64,000 bases of DNA. It comes from Schaalia radingae. GTDB lineage: Bacteria; Actinomycetota; Actinomycetes; Actinomycetales; Actinomycetaceae. Location: contig NZ_LT629792.1 of assembly GCF_900106055.1 (NCBI RefSeq), positions 1,364,001 to 1,428,000 on the forward strand, read 5' to 3'. The notes beneath the pieces are model-generated. The model worked only from the letters and a program-made list of their open reading frames with translations. It was not told the origin of the DNA and ran no database searches. This document shows positions 1-10,129 of the stretch, piece after piece. Position numbers and translations under genes: made by a program. Numbering within the stretch: the first letter of the stretch is position 1; the number at the start of each line of letters is the position of its first letter.

Positions 1-2518
1 CGTACAGAACGTTCGACATGAGCGCGAACTGGACGTTGATCAGGCCGCGCACTCCGATCTGGCTGGCGAGTGCTTCCGTCGAAGCTGTAATGCGGGCAAC
101 TTCCCGCTCCGACAGTGACATGGGTGGCAGCACACACGCCGAATCGCCCGAGTGGACGCCCGCTTCCTCGATGTGTTCCATCACTGCGCCCATGAACAAC
201 TCGGTGCCGTCGTAGAGCGCATCAACGTCAATTTCAATGGCGTCGTCAAGGAACCGATCGATCAGGAGCGGACCTGAGGTGAACAGCTCGTCAATGTCGG
301 GGCGGTCGAGGTAGGCGCGCAGGGCGTCCGCATCGTTAATGACCGCCATTCCGCGCCCGCCAAGCACGAACGAGGGGCGCACCAGGACCGGGTATCCAAC
401 CGCCTGCGCCACACCCAAAGCCTGCGCCGGCGTGTGCGCAATATCGTGGGCAGGTGCGGGCAGCTCCACCTCGCTGAGAATATGACCAAAGGCTTCGCGA
501 TCCTCCGCCAGCGCAATCGACGAGGGTGTAGTTCCCAGAATCGGCACACCTGCCGCTTCCAAGTCGGAGGCCAGTGACAGTGGCGTTTGTCCACCCAGCT
601 GGACCAACACACCCTTAACGGGACCAGCCTCGCATTCTGCCCGGTAGATTTCAATGACGTCTTCCAGGGTCAGCGGCTCGAAATAGAGACGATCTGAGAT
701 GTCATAATCGGTCGACACAGTCTCTGGGTTGCAGTTGACCATAATCGTGTCGTAGGTATCCTGCAGTGCGAATGCTGCGTGCACACACGAGTAATCGAAC
801 TCAAGACCCTGACCAATTCGGTTCGGCCCAGCACCCAGAATCATCACTGCTTCGCGACTGCGTGGAGTAACTTCCGTTTCCTCATCGTAGGAGGAGTAAT
901 GGTACGGGGTGCGTGCCGCGAATTCGGCTGCGCACGTGTCGACTGTCTTGAACACCGGGTGGATGTTGAAGGCGTGGCGAACCTGGCGCACAGTTTCTTC
1001 GGTCAGGCTACGCAATACCGCGATCTGTCGATCCGAAAAGCCGTGCCGCTTGGCCGCGGTGAGCACGTCCGGAGTCAGCGCCGGCGCGTTCCTGACGCTG
1101 CGGGCGACCTCGTTGATCAGCATGATCTGGTCGATGAACCACGGGTCAATGCCGGTTGCTTCGCATACCTGTTCCAGGGTTGCACCCCCGCGCAGGGCTT
1201 GTTGGACCTGAACGAATCGGTGCTCGGTCGGGGTGGCGATGCGGGTGAGCAGGTCCTCGACATCTGCCGGTGTCGGATCGGCGCCGTCCCAGTGGAACTG
1301 TACGCCCGCCTTGTCGAGGGACCGTAGCGCCTTATTGAGGGCTTCGGTGAAGTTGCGCCCAATCGCCATTGCTTCGCCCACGGCCTTCATGGATGTCGTC
1401 AGCGTCTCATCGGCTTCAGGGAACTTCTCGAAAGTGAATCGTGGAACCTTCACCACCACGTAGTCCAACGTCGGTTCAAACGAGGCCGGCGTGGAGCCTG
1501 TAATGTCGTTGCGAATCTCATCGAGGGTGAAGCCAGTGGCCAAACGTGCCGCGATCTTCGCGATCGGGAAACCGGTTGCCTTGGAGGCCAGAGCTGAAGA
1601 GCGTGAGACGCGCGGATTCATCTCGATGACGATGATGCGCCCGCTCTGCGGGTGCACAGCGAACTGAATGTTGCAGCCACCCGTATCCACGCCGACTTCA
1701 CGGATCACGGCGATCGCAATATCGCGCAGCCGCTGGAGTTCACGGTCGGTCAGGGTCAGAGCCGGAGCAACCGTGATCGAATCGCCGGTATGCACGCCCA
1801 CAGGGTCAACATTTTCAATCGAACAGACAACCACCACGTTATCGGCGGCGTCGCGCATCAGTTCCAGCTCGTATTCTTTCCATCCCAGGATGGACTCTTC
1901 CAGCAGAACTTCGGTGGTCATGGACGCTTCGAGGCCTGCGCCAGCGATGCGGTCAAGGTCGTCGGGTGTGAACGCAATACCCGAACCCAGACCGCCCATG
2001 GTGAACGAGGGACGCACTACCAGCGGATAGCCGAGCTCTTCGGCAGCAGCATGGCAATCTTCCAGCGTGTGCGCAATGGTTGAGCGTGCAACTTCAGCTC
2101 CGCAGCGCGCCACGATTTCCTTGAACGTCTCACGGTTTTCACCAGCCTGGATCGCCTCGATGGAGGCGCCGATCAGTTCAACGCCGTAATGCTCGAGTAC
2201 GCCTTTTTCTGCCAGTTCAACGGCGAGGTTGAGGGCGGTCTGGCCACCCAGGGTGGGCAGTAACGCATCGGGTCGTTCCTTTTCAATGATGGAGGTGACC
2301 ACTTCGCAGGTCAACGGTTCCACATATGTCGCATCCGCCATCGCCGGATCGGTCATGATGGTTGCGGGGTTCGAGTTAACGAGGATGACCCGCAGGCCCT
2401 CTTCTTTCAGGACACGGCAGGCCTGCGTCCCGGAGTAGTCAAATTCGCATGCCTGACCGATGACGATCGGGCCTGAACCAATGACGAGGACGGATTTCAG
2501 ATCAGTGCGCTGAGGCAT
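1..2518 (-). CDS. carB: Carbamoyl-phosphate synthase large subunit, 3' end outside the window
   Basis: Makes carbamoyl phosphate from bicarbonate, ammonia delivered by CarA, and two ATP, for pyrimidine and arginine synthesis in the cytosol. The reading frame starts at ATG 2518 ([17 protein letters not shown]) and stays open to the left edge, giving about 839 of the usual 1,070-1,120 residues. The start region carries the ATP-grasp nucleotide motif [17 protein letters not shown], and the last codons in the window ([10 protein letters not shown], then LEANPRA-like residues) match the second ATP-grasp half. The allosteric C-terminal domain lies outside. The start overlaps the 3' end of carA by 17 bp, so the two subunits are translationally coupled as the last genes of the pyr operon. 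Identification is firm; only the C-terminus is unseen. Confidence 0.96.
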   Translation of the reverse strand, partial: MPQRTDLKSVLVIGSGPIVIGQACEFDYSGTQACRVLKEEGLRVILVNSNPATIMTDPAMADATYVEPLTCEVVTSIIEKERPDALLPTLGGQTALNLAVELAEKGVLEHYGVELIGASIEAIQAGENRETFKEIVARCGAEVARSTIAHTLEDCHAAAEELGYPLVVRPSFTMGGLGSGIAFTPDDLDRIAGAGLEASMTTEVLLEESILGWKEYELELMRDAADNVVVVCSIENVDPVGVHTGDSITVAPALTLTDRELQRLRDIAIAVIREVGVDTGGCNIQFAVHPQSGRIIVIEMNPRVSRSSALASKATGFPIAKIAARLATGFTLDEIRNDITGSTPASFEPTLDYVVVKVPRFTFEKFPEADETLTTSMKAVGEAMAIGRNFTEALNKALRSLDKAGVQFHWDGADPTPADVEDLLTRIATPTEHRFVQVQQALRGGATLEQVCEATGIDPWFIDQIMLINEVARSVRNAPALTPDVLTAAKRHGFSDRQIAVLRSLTEETVRQVRHAFNIHPVFKTVDTCAAEFAARTPYHYSSYDEETEVTPRSREAVMILGAGPNRIGQGLEFDYSCVHAAFALQDTYDTIMVNCNPETVSTDYDISDRLYFEPLTLEDVIEIYRAECEAGPVKGVLVQLGGQTPLSLASDLEAAGVPILGTTPSSIALAEDREAFGHILSEVELPAPAHDIAHTPAQALGVAQAVGYPVLVRPSFVLGGRGMAVINDADALRAYLDRPDIDELFTSGPLLIDRFLDDAIEIDVDALYDGTELFMGAVMEHIEEAGVHSGDSACVLPPMSLSEREVARITASTEALASQIGVRGLINVQFALMSNVLY

Positions 2519-3704
2519 CGGAAGCATCCTCCTTATCGTGGCTCAGCATGGAAAGAAACTGGTCGAAGAGGTGTTCCCCATCGTGGGGACCGGCCGCCGC
2601 CTCGGGGTGGAACTGGACGGAGAATGCTGGAATGTCGAGGGCGCGTAAGCCTTCCACCACTCGATCATTGAGGTCAATGTGGCTGACCTCAACTCGTCCG
2701 TACCGTCCCTTGTCGAAGGGAGCAACTACCGGCTCACCGACTGGCACGTCCACGGCGAAACCGTGGTTGTGGGAGGTAATCTCCACTCGTCCGCTGCGCT
2801 CATCGCGCACTGGCTGGTTGACCCCCCGGTGACCAAATTCCAGCTTGTAAGTGCCAAATCCCAGAGCTCGGCCGAAAAGCTGATGGCCAAAGCAGATGCC
2901 AAAGAAGGGAATCCCCTGGTCCAAGATGGCGCGGAGCACACCAATCTGGTGCTCGGCGGTTGAGGGGTCACCCGGACCGTTGGAGAAGAATACGCCGTCA
3001 GGTTCGAGTTCGAGGATCTCACCGGCGGTGATGTCCTGGGGCACGACGTAGACGTCAACACCCCGTGCCGCGAGCTGCTCGGGTGTACGTGATTTGATGC
3101 CCAGATCCACTGCCACGACGCGTTTGTGATTGTCGGCTCCGTCTTCTGCTGCCGGCACCACGTACGTGTGCGACGTTGACACCGCCTGTGAAAGCGATGA
3201 ACCGGCCATGTGAGGCTGGTCCTGCACGATGCGTACCAGTGACTCACACACATACTCGCTCATGTACTCGGCACCTGCAGGCAGCGCGGTGCCGGAGAAG
3301 ATCCCCCCGCGCATCGCACCGTGAGAGCGGATGTGGCGTGTAATGGCTCGCGTGTCGACATCTGCGATTCCGACGATGTCCTGGCGGATCAGTTCTTCTT
3401 CCAACTCTCCTGAGGCACGCCAGTTGGACGCGCGACGGGCCGGGTCACGCACCACGAATCCGGCGACCCAGATCTGTGAGGATTCGGAGTCCTCCGAATT
3501 GACGCCGGTATTGCCGATATGTGGGCTGGTCATGACGACAATCTGCTGATGATAGGACGGATCCGTCAATGTTTCCTGGTACCCCGTCATTGACGTGGCG
3601 AAGACGACTTCACCCAATGTGCGGCCACGCGCTCCCCACGCACGTCCACGGAAAATGCGCCCATCTTCGAGGACGAGCAAGGCCAGATCATCGTGTGTGG
3701 TCAT
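2502..3704 (-). CDS. carA: Carbamoyl-phosphate synthase small (glutaminase) subunit
   Basis: Hydrolyses glutamine and channels the ammonia to CarB. It has 400 residues, a normal length. The N-terminal CPSase small-chain domain covers roughly 1-150 and a class I glutamine amidotransferase domain roughly 195-385. The nucleophile is Cys271 in GICFGHQ, with His366 and Glu368 in FHPEAA completing the triad. The ATG start overlaps the pyrC stop by four bases (ATGA), and the 3' end overlaps carB by 17 bp. It sits inside the pyr operon, so it is probably controlled by PyrR with the rest. Nothing unusual is visible. Confidence 0.97.
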   Translation of the reverse strand: MTTHDDLALLVLEDGRIFRGRAWGARGRTLGEVVFATSMTGYQETLTDPSYHQQIVVMTSPHIGNTGVNSEDSESSQIWVAGFVVRDPARRASNWRASGELEEELIRQDIVGIADVDTRAITRHIRSHGAMRGGIFSGTALPAGAEYMSEYVCESLVRIVQDQPHMAGSSLSQAVSTSHTYVVPAAEDGADNHKRVVAVDLGIKSRTPEQLAARGVDVYVVPQDITAGEILELEPDGVFFSNGPGDPSTAEHQIGVLRAILDQGIPFFGICFGHQLFGRALGFGTYKLEFGHRGVNQPVRDERSGRVEITSHNHGFAVDVPVGEPVVAPFDKGRYGRVEVSHIDLNDRVVEGLRALDIPAFSVQFHPEAAAGPHDGEHLFDQFLSMLSHDKEDASDASAH

Positions 3705-5023
3705 TGTGCGGTCCCTTCTGCCGCCAAAGCACCGTCACGGACGGTGACCTTCCCGTTGAAGATCGTATGAATGATCCGACCTGTGACATCCATTCCGTCA
3801 TACGGCGTGTTGACGGAGCGTGAATGCAAGTCAGAGCGGTTGACGCGCACACGCACGGTCGGATCGACCAGCGTGATATTCGCGGGGTTACCGACGGTGA
3901 GAGACAGCCCCTGATGGTCAACCAAGCCGATGCGCGCCGGGGTGCGTGACAGGACGCGGGCCACGTCGTGCCAGTCCATCAGTCCGGGCTTCACCATCGT
4001 TTCGATAATGATGGGCAGCGCCGTTTCCAGTCCAAGCATGCCGAATGCGCCGGCTTGCCATTCGCAGTCTTTTTCTTCCATGTTGTGCGGCGCATGATCC
4101 GTTGCGACGATGTCAATCGTGCCGTCGGCCAGGCCTTCACGCACCGCGTCCACATCTTCTCGTGAGCGCAGCGGCGGGTTGACTTTATAGATCGGATCGT
4201 AGGTGGCAGCCAGGTCCTCCGTCAGGAATAGGTGGTGCGGGGTCGCTTCGGCTGTCACATTGACACCCATGCGCTTACCCCAGCGGATCAGTTCCACCGA
4301 TCCTTTGGTCGACACGTGACACACATGCAGGCGAGATCCCACGTGCTGAGCCAGCAGAATATCGCGCGCAATCACGGACTCTTCTGCCACTGCAGGCCAG
4401 CCGGTCATGCCCAGCTCACCGGACAGTTCTGACTCATTCATCTGGGAGCCCTCGGTCAGTCCAGGATCCTGCGCGTGCTGGGCGACTACTCCGCCAAAGG
4501 ACTTGACGTATTCGAGAGCGCGGCGCATGAGCACCGGGTCCGACACGCACTTGCCGTCATCTGAAAAGACACGAACCTGAGCGCGCGAGTTCGCCATCGC
4601 GCCCAGTGCGGCCATGTGTTTGCCTTCAAGAGCTTTCGTGACGGCGCCGACGGGGCGTACCTCGGTCAATCCGATTTCCTGGCCCATCCACCAGATCTGT
4701 TCAACTGCCGATGCTGTGTCGGCTACGGGTAACGTGTTCGCCATGGCGTGCACGCAGGTGAAGCCGCCTGCCGCCGCAGCGCGGGAGGCTGATTCGACGG
4801 TTTCGGCGTCTTGTTTGCCTGGCTGACGCAGGTGCGTGTGGAGGTCTACCAGTCCGGGCAGTGCAATGAGCCCGTCTGCATCCAGCGTGTGTGCGTGGGC
4901 GCCATCGACGCGAGCCTGGTCGCCCTCGGCAATGATGACTCCGTCTTCGATGAGCAGGTCGGTCTGACCGTCTCCTTCGATGTTGAGTCCGGTGATGAGC
5001 AGTTGAGTGGGGTGATCAGTCAC
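3701..5023 (-). CDS. pyrC: Dihydroorotase
   Basis: Cyclises carbamoyl-aspartate to dihydroorotate, the third step of UMP synthesis. It is an amidohydrolase-superfamily TIM barrel with the metal motif HTH at residues 62-64 ([10 protein letters not shown]) and the class I signature TDHAPH later in the protein. I chose GTG 5023, giving 440 residues, because AAGGAA lies eight bases upstream; a longer frame begins at TTG 5044 without a good ribosome site. The chosen start overlaps the pyrB stop by eight bases (GTGACTGA), and the stop overlaps carA by four. Expected to work with PyrB and CarAB from this operon; no pyrD, pyrF or pyrE is seen in the window. Confidence 0.95.
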   Translation of the reverse strand: MTDHPTQLLITGLNIEGDGQTDLLIEDGVIIAEGDQARVDGAHAHTLDADGLIALPGLVDLHTHLRQPGKQDAETVESASRAAAAGGFTCVHAMANTLPVADTASAVEQIWWMGQEIGLTEVRPVGAVTKALEGKHMAALGAMANSRAQVRVFSDDGKCVSDPVLMRRALEYVKSFGGVVAQHAQDPGLTEGSQMNESELSGELGMTGWPAVAEESVIARDILLAQHVGSRLHVCHVSTKGSVELIRWGKRMGVNVTAEATPHHLFLTEDLAATYDPIYKVNPPLRSREDVDAVREGLADGTIDIVATDHAPHNMEEKDCEWQAGAFGMLGLETALPIIIETMVKPGLMDWHDVARVLSRTPARIGLVDHQGLSLTVGNPANITLVDPTVRVRVNRSDLHSRSVNTPYDGMDVTGRIIHTIFNGKVTVRDGALAAEGTAQ

Positions 5024-6008
5024 GGTGGGTTCCTTCCGGGGCAAGCAGCATGTACAGAGCCGCCATACGGACGCTCACGCCATTGGCAACTTGTTCAACA
5101 ACAACGGATCGCGGCGAATCGGCCGCTTCTGCGCAGATTTCGAGGCCGCGGTTCATGGGGCCGGGGTGCATGATGATGCAGTGGTCGCTCAGACGCGCAT
5201 AGCGGTGCACGTCCAGGCCGTAGGCATCGTGATATTCACCCGGTGACGGGAAGAATCCTCCACCGGCACCGCTCATGCGTTCACGCTGGACGCGCAACAT
5301 CATGAGCGCATCGGGAGCCTCGTCGATCGCATGATCAAGATCGTAGTCAATGTCGCAGGCCCACTGCTCCACACCCATCGGCAGCAATGTGGGCGGTGCC
5401 ACCAGGGTCACGTGCGCACCCAGCAGGCTCAGCAGGTCAACGTTGGAACGCGCCACACGCGAATGCAGAACATCGCCCACGATTGTCACGCGTGCGCCCG
5501 CCAGATCCGTGCCCGCAGGAACAGGGTTGACGGACGGGTCGCTCACGTCACGCTTGAAGTGGCGACGCAGCGTCATCGCATCGAGCAGCGCCTGGGTGGG
5601 ATGCTGGTGAGTGCCATCGCCTGCGTTGATGACGGGCAGGTCGATCCAGCCCGCGTGAGCGAGGCGGTGAGCCGCGCCCGATGAGGGGTGCCGGATCACG
5701 ACGGCATCTGCGCCCATTGCCTGCAGCGTCAAGGCCGTATCTTTGAGGGTTTCACCTTTGGCGACCGATGATCCTTTGGACTGGAAGGTGATGACATCGG
5801 CGGACAGGCGTTTCGCAGCCGTCTCAAACGACCAGCGTGTGCGCGTGGAGTCTTCGAAGAACAGGTCAACGACGGTGCGTCCCAACAGTGTCGGCAATTT
5901 CTTGACTCGCTGGGACTGCGTGGCCGCCATTGCTTCGGCAGTGTCGAGGATGTCGATGGCATCTTCGCGGGTCAGGTCGCGAATACTGAGCAGGTGCGAG
6001 AAAGTCAT
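5016..6008 (-). CDS. pyrB: Aspartate carbamoyltransferase catalytic chain
   Basis: Joins carbamoyl phosphate to aspartate, the committed step of pyrimidine synthesis. It has 330 residues. The carbamoyl-phosphate loop is seen as FFEDSTRTR with Ser54-Thr55-Arg56-Thr57, and HPGPMNRG near residue 280 is the second family signature. No regulatory chain (pyrI) lies alongside, as expected for bacteria that use PyrR control. The ATG start shares one base with the pyrR stop (TGATG), so translation is coupled to pyrR. Identification is unambiguous. Confidence 0.97.
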   Translation of the reverse strand: MTFSHLLSIRDLTREDAIDILDTAEAMAATQSQRVKKLPTLLGRTVVDLFFEDSTRTRWSFETAAKRLSADVITFQSKGSSVAKGETLKDTALTLQAMGADAVVIRHPSSGAAHRLAHAGWIDLPVINAGDGTHQHPTQALLDAMTLRRHFKRDVSDPSVNPVPAGTDLAGARVTIVGDVLHSRVARSNVDLLSLLGAHVTLVAPPTLLPMGVEQWACDIDYDLDHAIDEAPDALMMLRVQRERMSGAGGGFFPSPGEYHDAYGLDVHRYARLSDHCIIMHPGPMNRGLEICAEAADSPRSVVVEQVANGVSVRMAALYMLLAPEGTHRD

Positions 6009-6580
6009 CAGCTGTGTCCTCCCAGAATGACGGCGTCTTTCCCATCGGTTTCAGTCAGGAGAATCTTGACTGTTTCCTCACGCGAGGTCGGCAGGTTCTT
6101 GCCGACAAAGTCGGGGCGGATTGGCAGCTCACGGTGTCCGCGATCGACGAGGATGGCCAGTTGTACAGAATCTGCACGTCCCAGTGATCCAAGGGCATCC
6201 AGCGCCGCTTTGATCGTGCGTCCGGTATACAGCACGTCATCGACGAGGACAACCACGCGCGCATCGATCCCGCCGGCAGGGATACTGCTCGGGTGGGGTG
6301 TGCGGATGGGATGACGATGGAGGTCATCGCGGAACATGGTGGTGTCAATGATCGCCAGATCGGCTTGCTCGCCAGAGACTTCCTTGATCCGTTCAATGAG
6401 GCGGCGGGCGAGGTATTCACCGCGTGTAGGAATTCCCGCAATGACAAGGCCACGTGCACCCTTGTTGCGTTCGATGATCTCGTAGGCGATTCGGGTCAGG
6501 GAACGAGCGATGTCATCACCTCCCAGGACTTCTTTGCCCCGGGCATCTCGCTCGGTTGATTGTGGATATGACTGGCCCAC
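6008..6580 (-). CDS. pyrR: Bifunctional pyr-operon regulator / uracil phosphoribosyltransferase PyrR
   Basis: Binds pyr mRNA when UMP is plentiful and lowers expression of the operon; in many bacteria it also has weak uracil phosphoribosyltransferase activity. The 190 residues include the PRPP-binding motif [12 protein letters not shown] near residue 105. The start is GTG 6580, with GGGAGG six bases upstream. It is the first gene of pyrR-pyrB-pyrC-carA-carB. The leader just upstream (6591-6622) carries a hairpin matching the PyrR-binding loop consensus and touching the Shine-Dalgarno, which points to translational autoregulation as known in mycobacteria. That mode of action is inference; the gene identity is secure. 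Confidence 0.96.
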   Translation of the reverse strand: MGQSYPQSTERDARGKEVLGGDDIARSLTRIAYEIIERNKGARGLVIAGIPTRGEYLARRLIERIKEVSGEQADLAIIDTTMFRDDLHRHPIRTPHPSSIPAGGIDARVVVLVDDVLYTGRTIKAALDALGSLGRADSVQLAILVDRGHRELPIRPDFVGKNLPTSREETVKILLTETDGKDAVILGGHS

Positions 6581-6590
6581 AGTGGACCTC

Positions 6591-6622
6591 CCTTCCCCGC
6601 CTCACAGGACGGACCTTAAAGG
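6591..6622 (-). promoter_or_regulatory. PyrR-binding hairpin in the pyr mRNA leader
   Basis: Read on the minus strand, the RNA contains CCGUC-CUGUGA-GGCGG, an upper stem with a six-base loop, closed below by CCUU/AAGG across an internal loop. The segment UCCUGUGAGGC fits the PyrR-site core UCCNGNGAGGY. The lower 3' arm runs into the GGGAGG ribosome site of pyrR (6592-6587), so bound PyrR would be expected to block initiation. Seen directly: sequence and pairing. Inferred: PyrR binding. Confidence 0.75.
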
Positions 6623-6696
6623 TTGATCGTTCCGGTTTTTAGAGTACCGCACTCGCGCGTCTGTCGGCGGGCGCGCCGAGGTGACATTACATACGT

Positions 6697-6729
6697 GAAG
6701 GCCGCTCCCGTTTAGTGGAAGCGGCCTCC
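6697..6729 (-). terminator. Terminator-like hairpin after nusB
   Basis: Inverted repeat GGCCGCTTCC / GGGAGCGGCC (6700-6709 with 6717-6726, loop of seven) lies five bases after the nusB stop and before the pyr leader. It has no strong U-run, so efficiency is uncertain. It separates the alaS-nusB run from the pyr operon. Confidence 0.6.
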
Positions 6730-6733
6730 AGGC

Positions 6734-7399
6734 TCAGTAGTCCGACAAGAGCTCGTCAAGCTCATCCATATTCATATTTTCAACATCCGCAAGGCTTGGA
6801 TGCTGCTTTTCAACATCAGCAAAGCTCGGATTCTGCGTGTCAGCTTCGCTGCCGCTGTCCGGGTCAGGCTCGTCAGGACGTGCAGGCTCGCTGCCGCTGT
6901 CCGGGTCAGGCTCGTCAGGACGTGCAGGCTCGTCCATCACGCGCTCACGCGTCCACGATGGCGTCTCGAGGTCACGCCGAATCGCATCGAGCACGGCATT
7001 GACAAAAGCAGGCGAATCATCAGTCGAAATGGACTTCACGATCGACACCGCCTCGTCAATGACAACCAGCGGAGGAACGTCGTCCTCGTTCACAAGCAGT
7101 TCCCACACTGCAACGCGCAGCACGGCCAGGTCAACGGCCGGCATCCGATCCAGACCGTGCACTTTTGCGTGTTGACGCAGCAATGTATCGATGTCGTGCA
7201 GGCGCTCTGCCACGCCCTCGATAATCTGCAGAGAGTATTCCGGTAGCGGTGTCTGCGCTGCGGTAACGACACGCCGCTCACGCAGAAGGTCGCGCAGAAC
7301 TTCCGGGTTGCGACCCATACCGCGTTGGTCGGCCTCGTAAATGACGTCGGCTGCGCGCTTGCGGGCCTTGGTGCGGGCAGTGAAAGCGAAAGCGGACAC
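6734..7399 (-). CDS. nusB: Transcription antitermination factor NusB with repeat-bearing acidic tail
   Basis: NusB binds boxA RNA together with ribosomal protein S10 and supports rRNA antitermination. Residues about 5-145 form the usual all-helical NusB domain (AADVIYEAD near the start, DSPAFVNAVLDAI near the end). After that come about 70 extra residues, rich in Asp, Glu and Pro, that normal NusB of 130-160 residues lacks. They include two identical 14-residue units, EPARPDEPDPDSGS, and a looser pair, PSFADVEKQH/PSLADVENMN. The start is GTG 7399, two bases after the efp stop, so the genes are co-transcribed. BoxA-like sites occur in the rRNA operon in this window. The tail's function is unknown. 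Confidence 0.93.
   Translation of the reverse strand: MSAFAFTARTKARKRAADVIYEADQRGMGRNPEVLRDLLRERRVVTAAQTPLPEYSLQIIEGVAERLHDIDTLLRQHAKVHGLDRMPAVDLAVLRVAVWELLVNEDDVPPLVVIDEAVSIVKSISTDDSPAFVNAVLDAIRRDLETPSWTRERVMDEPARPDEPDPDSGSEPARPDEPDPDSGSEADTQNPSFADVEKQHPSLADVENMNMDELDELLSDY
6849..6932. repeat. Exact 42-bp tandem duplication inside nusB
   Basis: Two perfect 42-bp copies (6849-6890 and 6891-6932) lie in frame and encode the repeated 14-residue unit EPARPDEPDPDSGS of the NusB tail. The lack of any difference between copies suggests a recent slip or an expansion-prone site. Confidence 0.95.
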
Positions 7400-7401
7400 G
7401 G

Positions 7402-7965
7402 TCAGTCAGTGACTCGTCCGGAGTATGTGCCGGTGCGGGTGTCAACCTTGATGCGGCTTCCTTCCTCCATGTACAGAGGAACCTGGATTTCATAGCCGGT
7501 TTCGAGCGTCGCCGGCTTGGTGCCTGCCGAGGAGCGGTCACCCTGAAGGCCGGGCTCGGTGTGCGTAATAGTCAGTGTCACAGTTGCCGGCAGGTCAATG
7601 AAGAGAACCTGGCCGTCGTGCTGGGAGACGATGACATCCTGGTTTTCCACCATGTAGTTCACTGCGTCGCCCACAGTTTCGCGCGGCACCATGATCTGCT
7701 CGTAGGTTTCCTGATCCATGAAGACGTAGTCATCGCCATCTTGGTACAGGTAGGTCATGTCGCGGCGATCCACAGTGGCTGTTTCGATCTTGACGCCTGC
7801 GTTGAACGTCTTGTCGACGGTCTTGCCGGACATCACGTTGCGGATCTTCGTGCGAACGAATGCAGGGCCTTTACCGGGCTTGACGTGCTGGAATTCGACA
7901 ACCTGCCACAGCTGGCCGTCAATCACCATCACCAGGCCGTTCTTCAGATCATTTGTAGTAGCCAC
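7402..7965 (-). CDS. efp: Translation elongation factor P
   Basis: Relieves ribosomes stalled on polyproline stretches. I chose GTG 7965, giving 187 residues beginning [10 protein letters not shown], because GAAGGA lies six bases upstream and this is the family's usual length; ATG 7971 directly abuts the ribosome site and is less likely. The tip loop reads VKPGKGPAF with Lys32 in the palindromic PGKGP motif described for actinobacterial EF-P that works without lysine modification. No EF-P modification gene is nearby, which agrees. It lies two bases before nusB and 42 bases after the shikimate-kinase-like gene, the usual actinobacterial context. Confidence 0.97.
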   Translation of the reverse strand: MATTNDLKNGLVMVIDGQLWQVVEFQHVKPGKGPAFVRTKIRNVMSGKTVDKTFNAGVKIETATVDRRDMTYLYQDGDDYVFMDQETYEQIMVPRETVGDAVNYMVENQDVIVSQHDGQVLFIDLPATVTLTITHTEPGLQGDRSSAGTKPATLETGYEIQVPLYMEEGSRIKVDTRTGTYSGRVTD

Positions 7966-8007
7966 GTGCATTCCTTCACTCTCGACAAAACCTAATCGCC
8001 CGCTATC

Positions 8008-8541
8008 TTACAACGATTGAGCAATATTCCTCACCACGTCAGCGGGACTGACCCCAACCGTGTTCACACTCACGTCAACCAGTGGCGCATATGATTCCCG
8101 CAGTTCTTTCATCATCTGCGTCATCATCGCGCGCGGAGCGCCCAGGGCGACTGACCGAGGGGCACCCATATTCTCTCGGCGTGCGATCTCTGCAGGGGTG
8201 GCAGCCAGCTCCACTACGGTTGTGCCGTTGCTGCGTGCTTTGAGCAGTGCGGCACGCACCCCTTCATCTGTCGGCAACGATGCGCTGAGGGTGACGATCT
8301 GACCACGTGCCTGGCCGTCTGGGCTGAGCAGACGAAGAGCTGTACGCCGCTGCGCGTCTTCCAGGCGCGGATCGCGGCTCACAATCAGCTGGTGGATGGA
8401 CAAATCCAGGTCACGTGAGACCACGTCGTCTGTCTCCATGAGACGCAATCCCAGACGGTCAGCCAAGAGCCGTCCCACCGTCGTCTTACCCGATCCTGTC
8501 ACTCCAATAAGGACGACACTCGGTCCACTCTCAGTCAGCAT
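8008..8541 (-). CDS. Divergent shikimate-kinase-like P-loop protein
   Basis: A 177-residue P-loop protein with a clear Walker A, GVTGSGKTT (residues 13-21), and the fold pattern of shikimate kinases. Unlike a working AroK, it lacks the GGG substrate motif (SASLP stands there), and I see no clear counterpart of the shikimate-binding arginine. METDDVV replaces the usual DTD. The neighbouring AroKB fusion keeps all these residues, so this looks like a diverged paralogue rather than the pathway kinase. Its start overlaps the aroKB stop by 11 bp, so it is co-translated. It may bind another small substrate or have a regulatory role; no function can be assigned from sequence. Confidence 0.75.
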   Translation of the reverse strand: MLTESGPSVVLIGVTGSGKTTVGRLLADRLGLRLMETDDVVSRDLDLSIHQLIVSRDPRLEDAQRRTALRLLSPDGQARGQIVTLSASLPTDEGVRAALLKARSNGTTVVELAATPAEIARRENMGAPRSVALGAPRAMMTQMMKELRESYAPLVDVSVNTVGVSPADVVRNIAQSL

Positions 8542-10129
8542 GAATGCCTACCTTGCTCGCTGGAATGCGCAGCTGCTCAGGATCAACCACCTGCACAACC
8601 GGATGGCCACTACCGTCCAAAAGGACGAACCTGAGTTCGCCGTTGCGCACTTTCTTATCCAGCTTCATGATCTGGACAAGGTCGTCGAGGCGCGCACCGC
8701 TGTAGGACACAGGCAAGTCAAACGCGCTGAACAGGTCGCGGTGAAGCTGGACATCCTCGTCAGTGAGCATGCCGCGGGCGTGGGCGAGTTCGGCGGCAAA
8801 GATGCAGCCGACGGCCACAGCGTCACCATGTCGCCACGTGAAGTTTTCCTGCCGCTCAATGGCATGCGCGAGGGTGTGGCCATAGTTAAGAATTTCGCGC
8901 ATACCGGATTCCTTGAGGTCGGAACTGACAACACGCACCTTGACGGCAACGGAACGCTCCACCAGTTCTCGCAGGTAGAGTCCGTGCGGATCGATCAGCA
9001 CAGCAGTGTCTTCGATGTGGTCACGAATCAGGTCAATGATCGCGCGGTCTGCGATGAAACCGCACTTGATGACCTCGCCCATCGCTGAGCGCATCTGCTG
9101 GCTCGGCAGCGTGTCCAGCAGCGCGACGTCCTCGATCACAACGCGCGGCGTGTGAAATGATCCCACGAGGTTCTTGCCGGCCGGCGTATTGATACCGGTC
9201 TTGCCTCCCACCGCTGCATCGACCATGCCCAGGAGCGTCGTCGGGATCTGGATCACGTCCACTCCGCGCAGCCAGGTGGCGGCGATGAAACCTGCCAGGT
9301 CAGTGGTTGCTCCCCCGCCAATCCCAATCACGGTGTCTCGTCTGCCAATGTGAGCTTCAGCTGCTGCCTGCCACCCAACTTCCGCGACCGCAAAGGTTTT
9401 TCCGCTTTCGCCATCTGGATGTTCCATGACGGCCACCTCAACACCTTGGCGCGTCAGGTTGTCAGCGATCTGGTCGACGTACTCGGCCACTGCCGGTGGG
9501 TGCACAATGAGGGTGCGTGACCCGCCGGGAACGTAGTGGGTCAACACCTGTGGCACAAGCGAGTGTCCGATCAGGACGTCATAGGGAGCAGGTCCGTCCA
9601 CTGTCAGTGTCGTCACGTCACTGAACGTCATCATGATGTCCTCCACAACACGCTCCACTGGACCTGAATCCGAGGTCACACGTATGGTCGCCACTTCATC
9701 GTAGTAGCCTGCGCGTTCACTGCGTAGTCTGCGTAAAGCAGCATCGGCATCACCTGCCAGGAGCGGACGATGATTCTTGCCCGAGGTCCGGCGCACCAGT
9801 TCATCGTGGTCCGCGTCGATAAAAACAACGGTCTGACCTTTCAGCAGTTGCCGCACCTGAGGCGAGGTCACAGCTCCCCCGCCCAGTGAGATCACCGAAC
9901 GGTGGTTCAAGACCAATTCGATCGCCTGACGTTCATATTCACGGAAAGCTGCTTCGCCCTCGTCCCTGAAGATATCAGTGACGGGACGACCCTGGGTGCG
10001 CACAACAATCTCATCAGTATCTTCGCACGGCACTCCGAGGCGTTCAGACAACAGCCGTGCGACGCGGGTCTTGCCTGCCCCCGGCAGTCCGACCAGGAAA
10101 ATCGGCAGATGTGCGGGGATCGCGCTCAT
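8531..10129 (-). CDS. aroKB: Bifunctional shikimate kinase / 3-dehydroquinate synthase
   Basis: A fusion of two shikimate-pathway enzymes, 532 residues. Residues 1 to about 170 are shikimate kinase: Walker A GLPGAGKT (14-21), DTD (37-39), FREYE (Arg63) and GGG (83-85). From about 180 on comes dehydroquinate synthase, with the NAD site IGIGGGATTDLAGF, the motif TTLLGMVDAAVGGKTGIN, and the metal ligands in GEVIKCG, NYGHTLAHAIE and HGDAV. ATG 10129 overlaps the aroC stop by four bases (ATGA); a longer frame upstream runs into aroC and is rejected. This fusion is known from several Actinobacteria. Steps 2 and 5 of the pathway are thus made on one chain. Confidence 0.95.
   Translation of the reverse strand: MSAIPAHLPIFLVGLPGAGKTRVARLLSERLGVPCEDTDEIVVRTQGRPVTDIFRDEGEAAFREYERQAIELVLNHRSVISLGGGAVTSPQVRQLLKGQTVVFIDADHDELVRRTSGKNHRPLLAGDADAALRRLRSERAGYYDEVATIRVTSDSGPVERVVEDIMMTFSDVTTLTVDGPAPYDVLIGHSLVPQVLTHYVPGGSRTLIVHPPAVAEYVDQIADNLTRQGVEVAVMEHPDGESGKTFAVAEVGWQAAAEAHIGRRDTVIGIGGGATTDLAGFIAATWLRGVDVIQIPTTLLGMVDAAVGGKTGINTPAGKNLVGSFHTPRVVIEDVALLDTLPSQQMRSAMGEVIKCGFIADRAIIDLIRDHIEDTAVLIDPHGLYLRELVERSVAVKVRVVSSDLKESGMREILNYGHTLAHAIERQENFTWRHGDAVAVGCIFAAELAHARGMLTDEDVQLHRDLFSAFDLPVSYSGARLDDLVQIMKLDKKVRNGELRFVLLDGSGHPVVQVVDPEQLRIPASKVGIHAD

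Noticed and set aside
779-1327. Plus-strand frame of 182 codons opposite carB
   Set aside because: It is antisense to highly conserved carB codons; long shadow frames are common in GC-rich genes.
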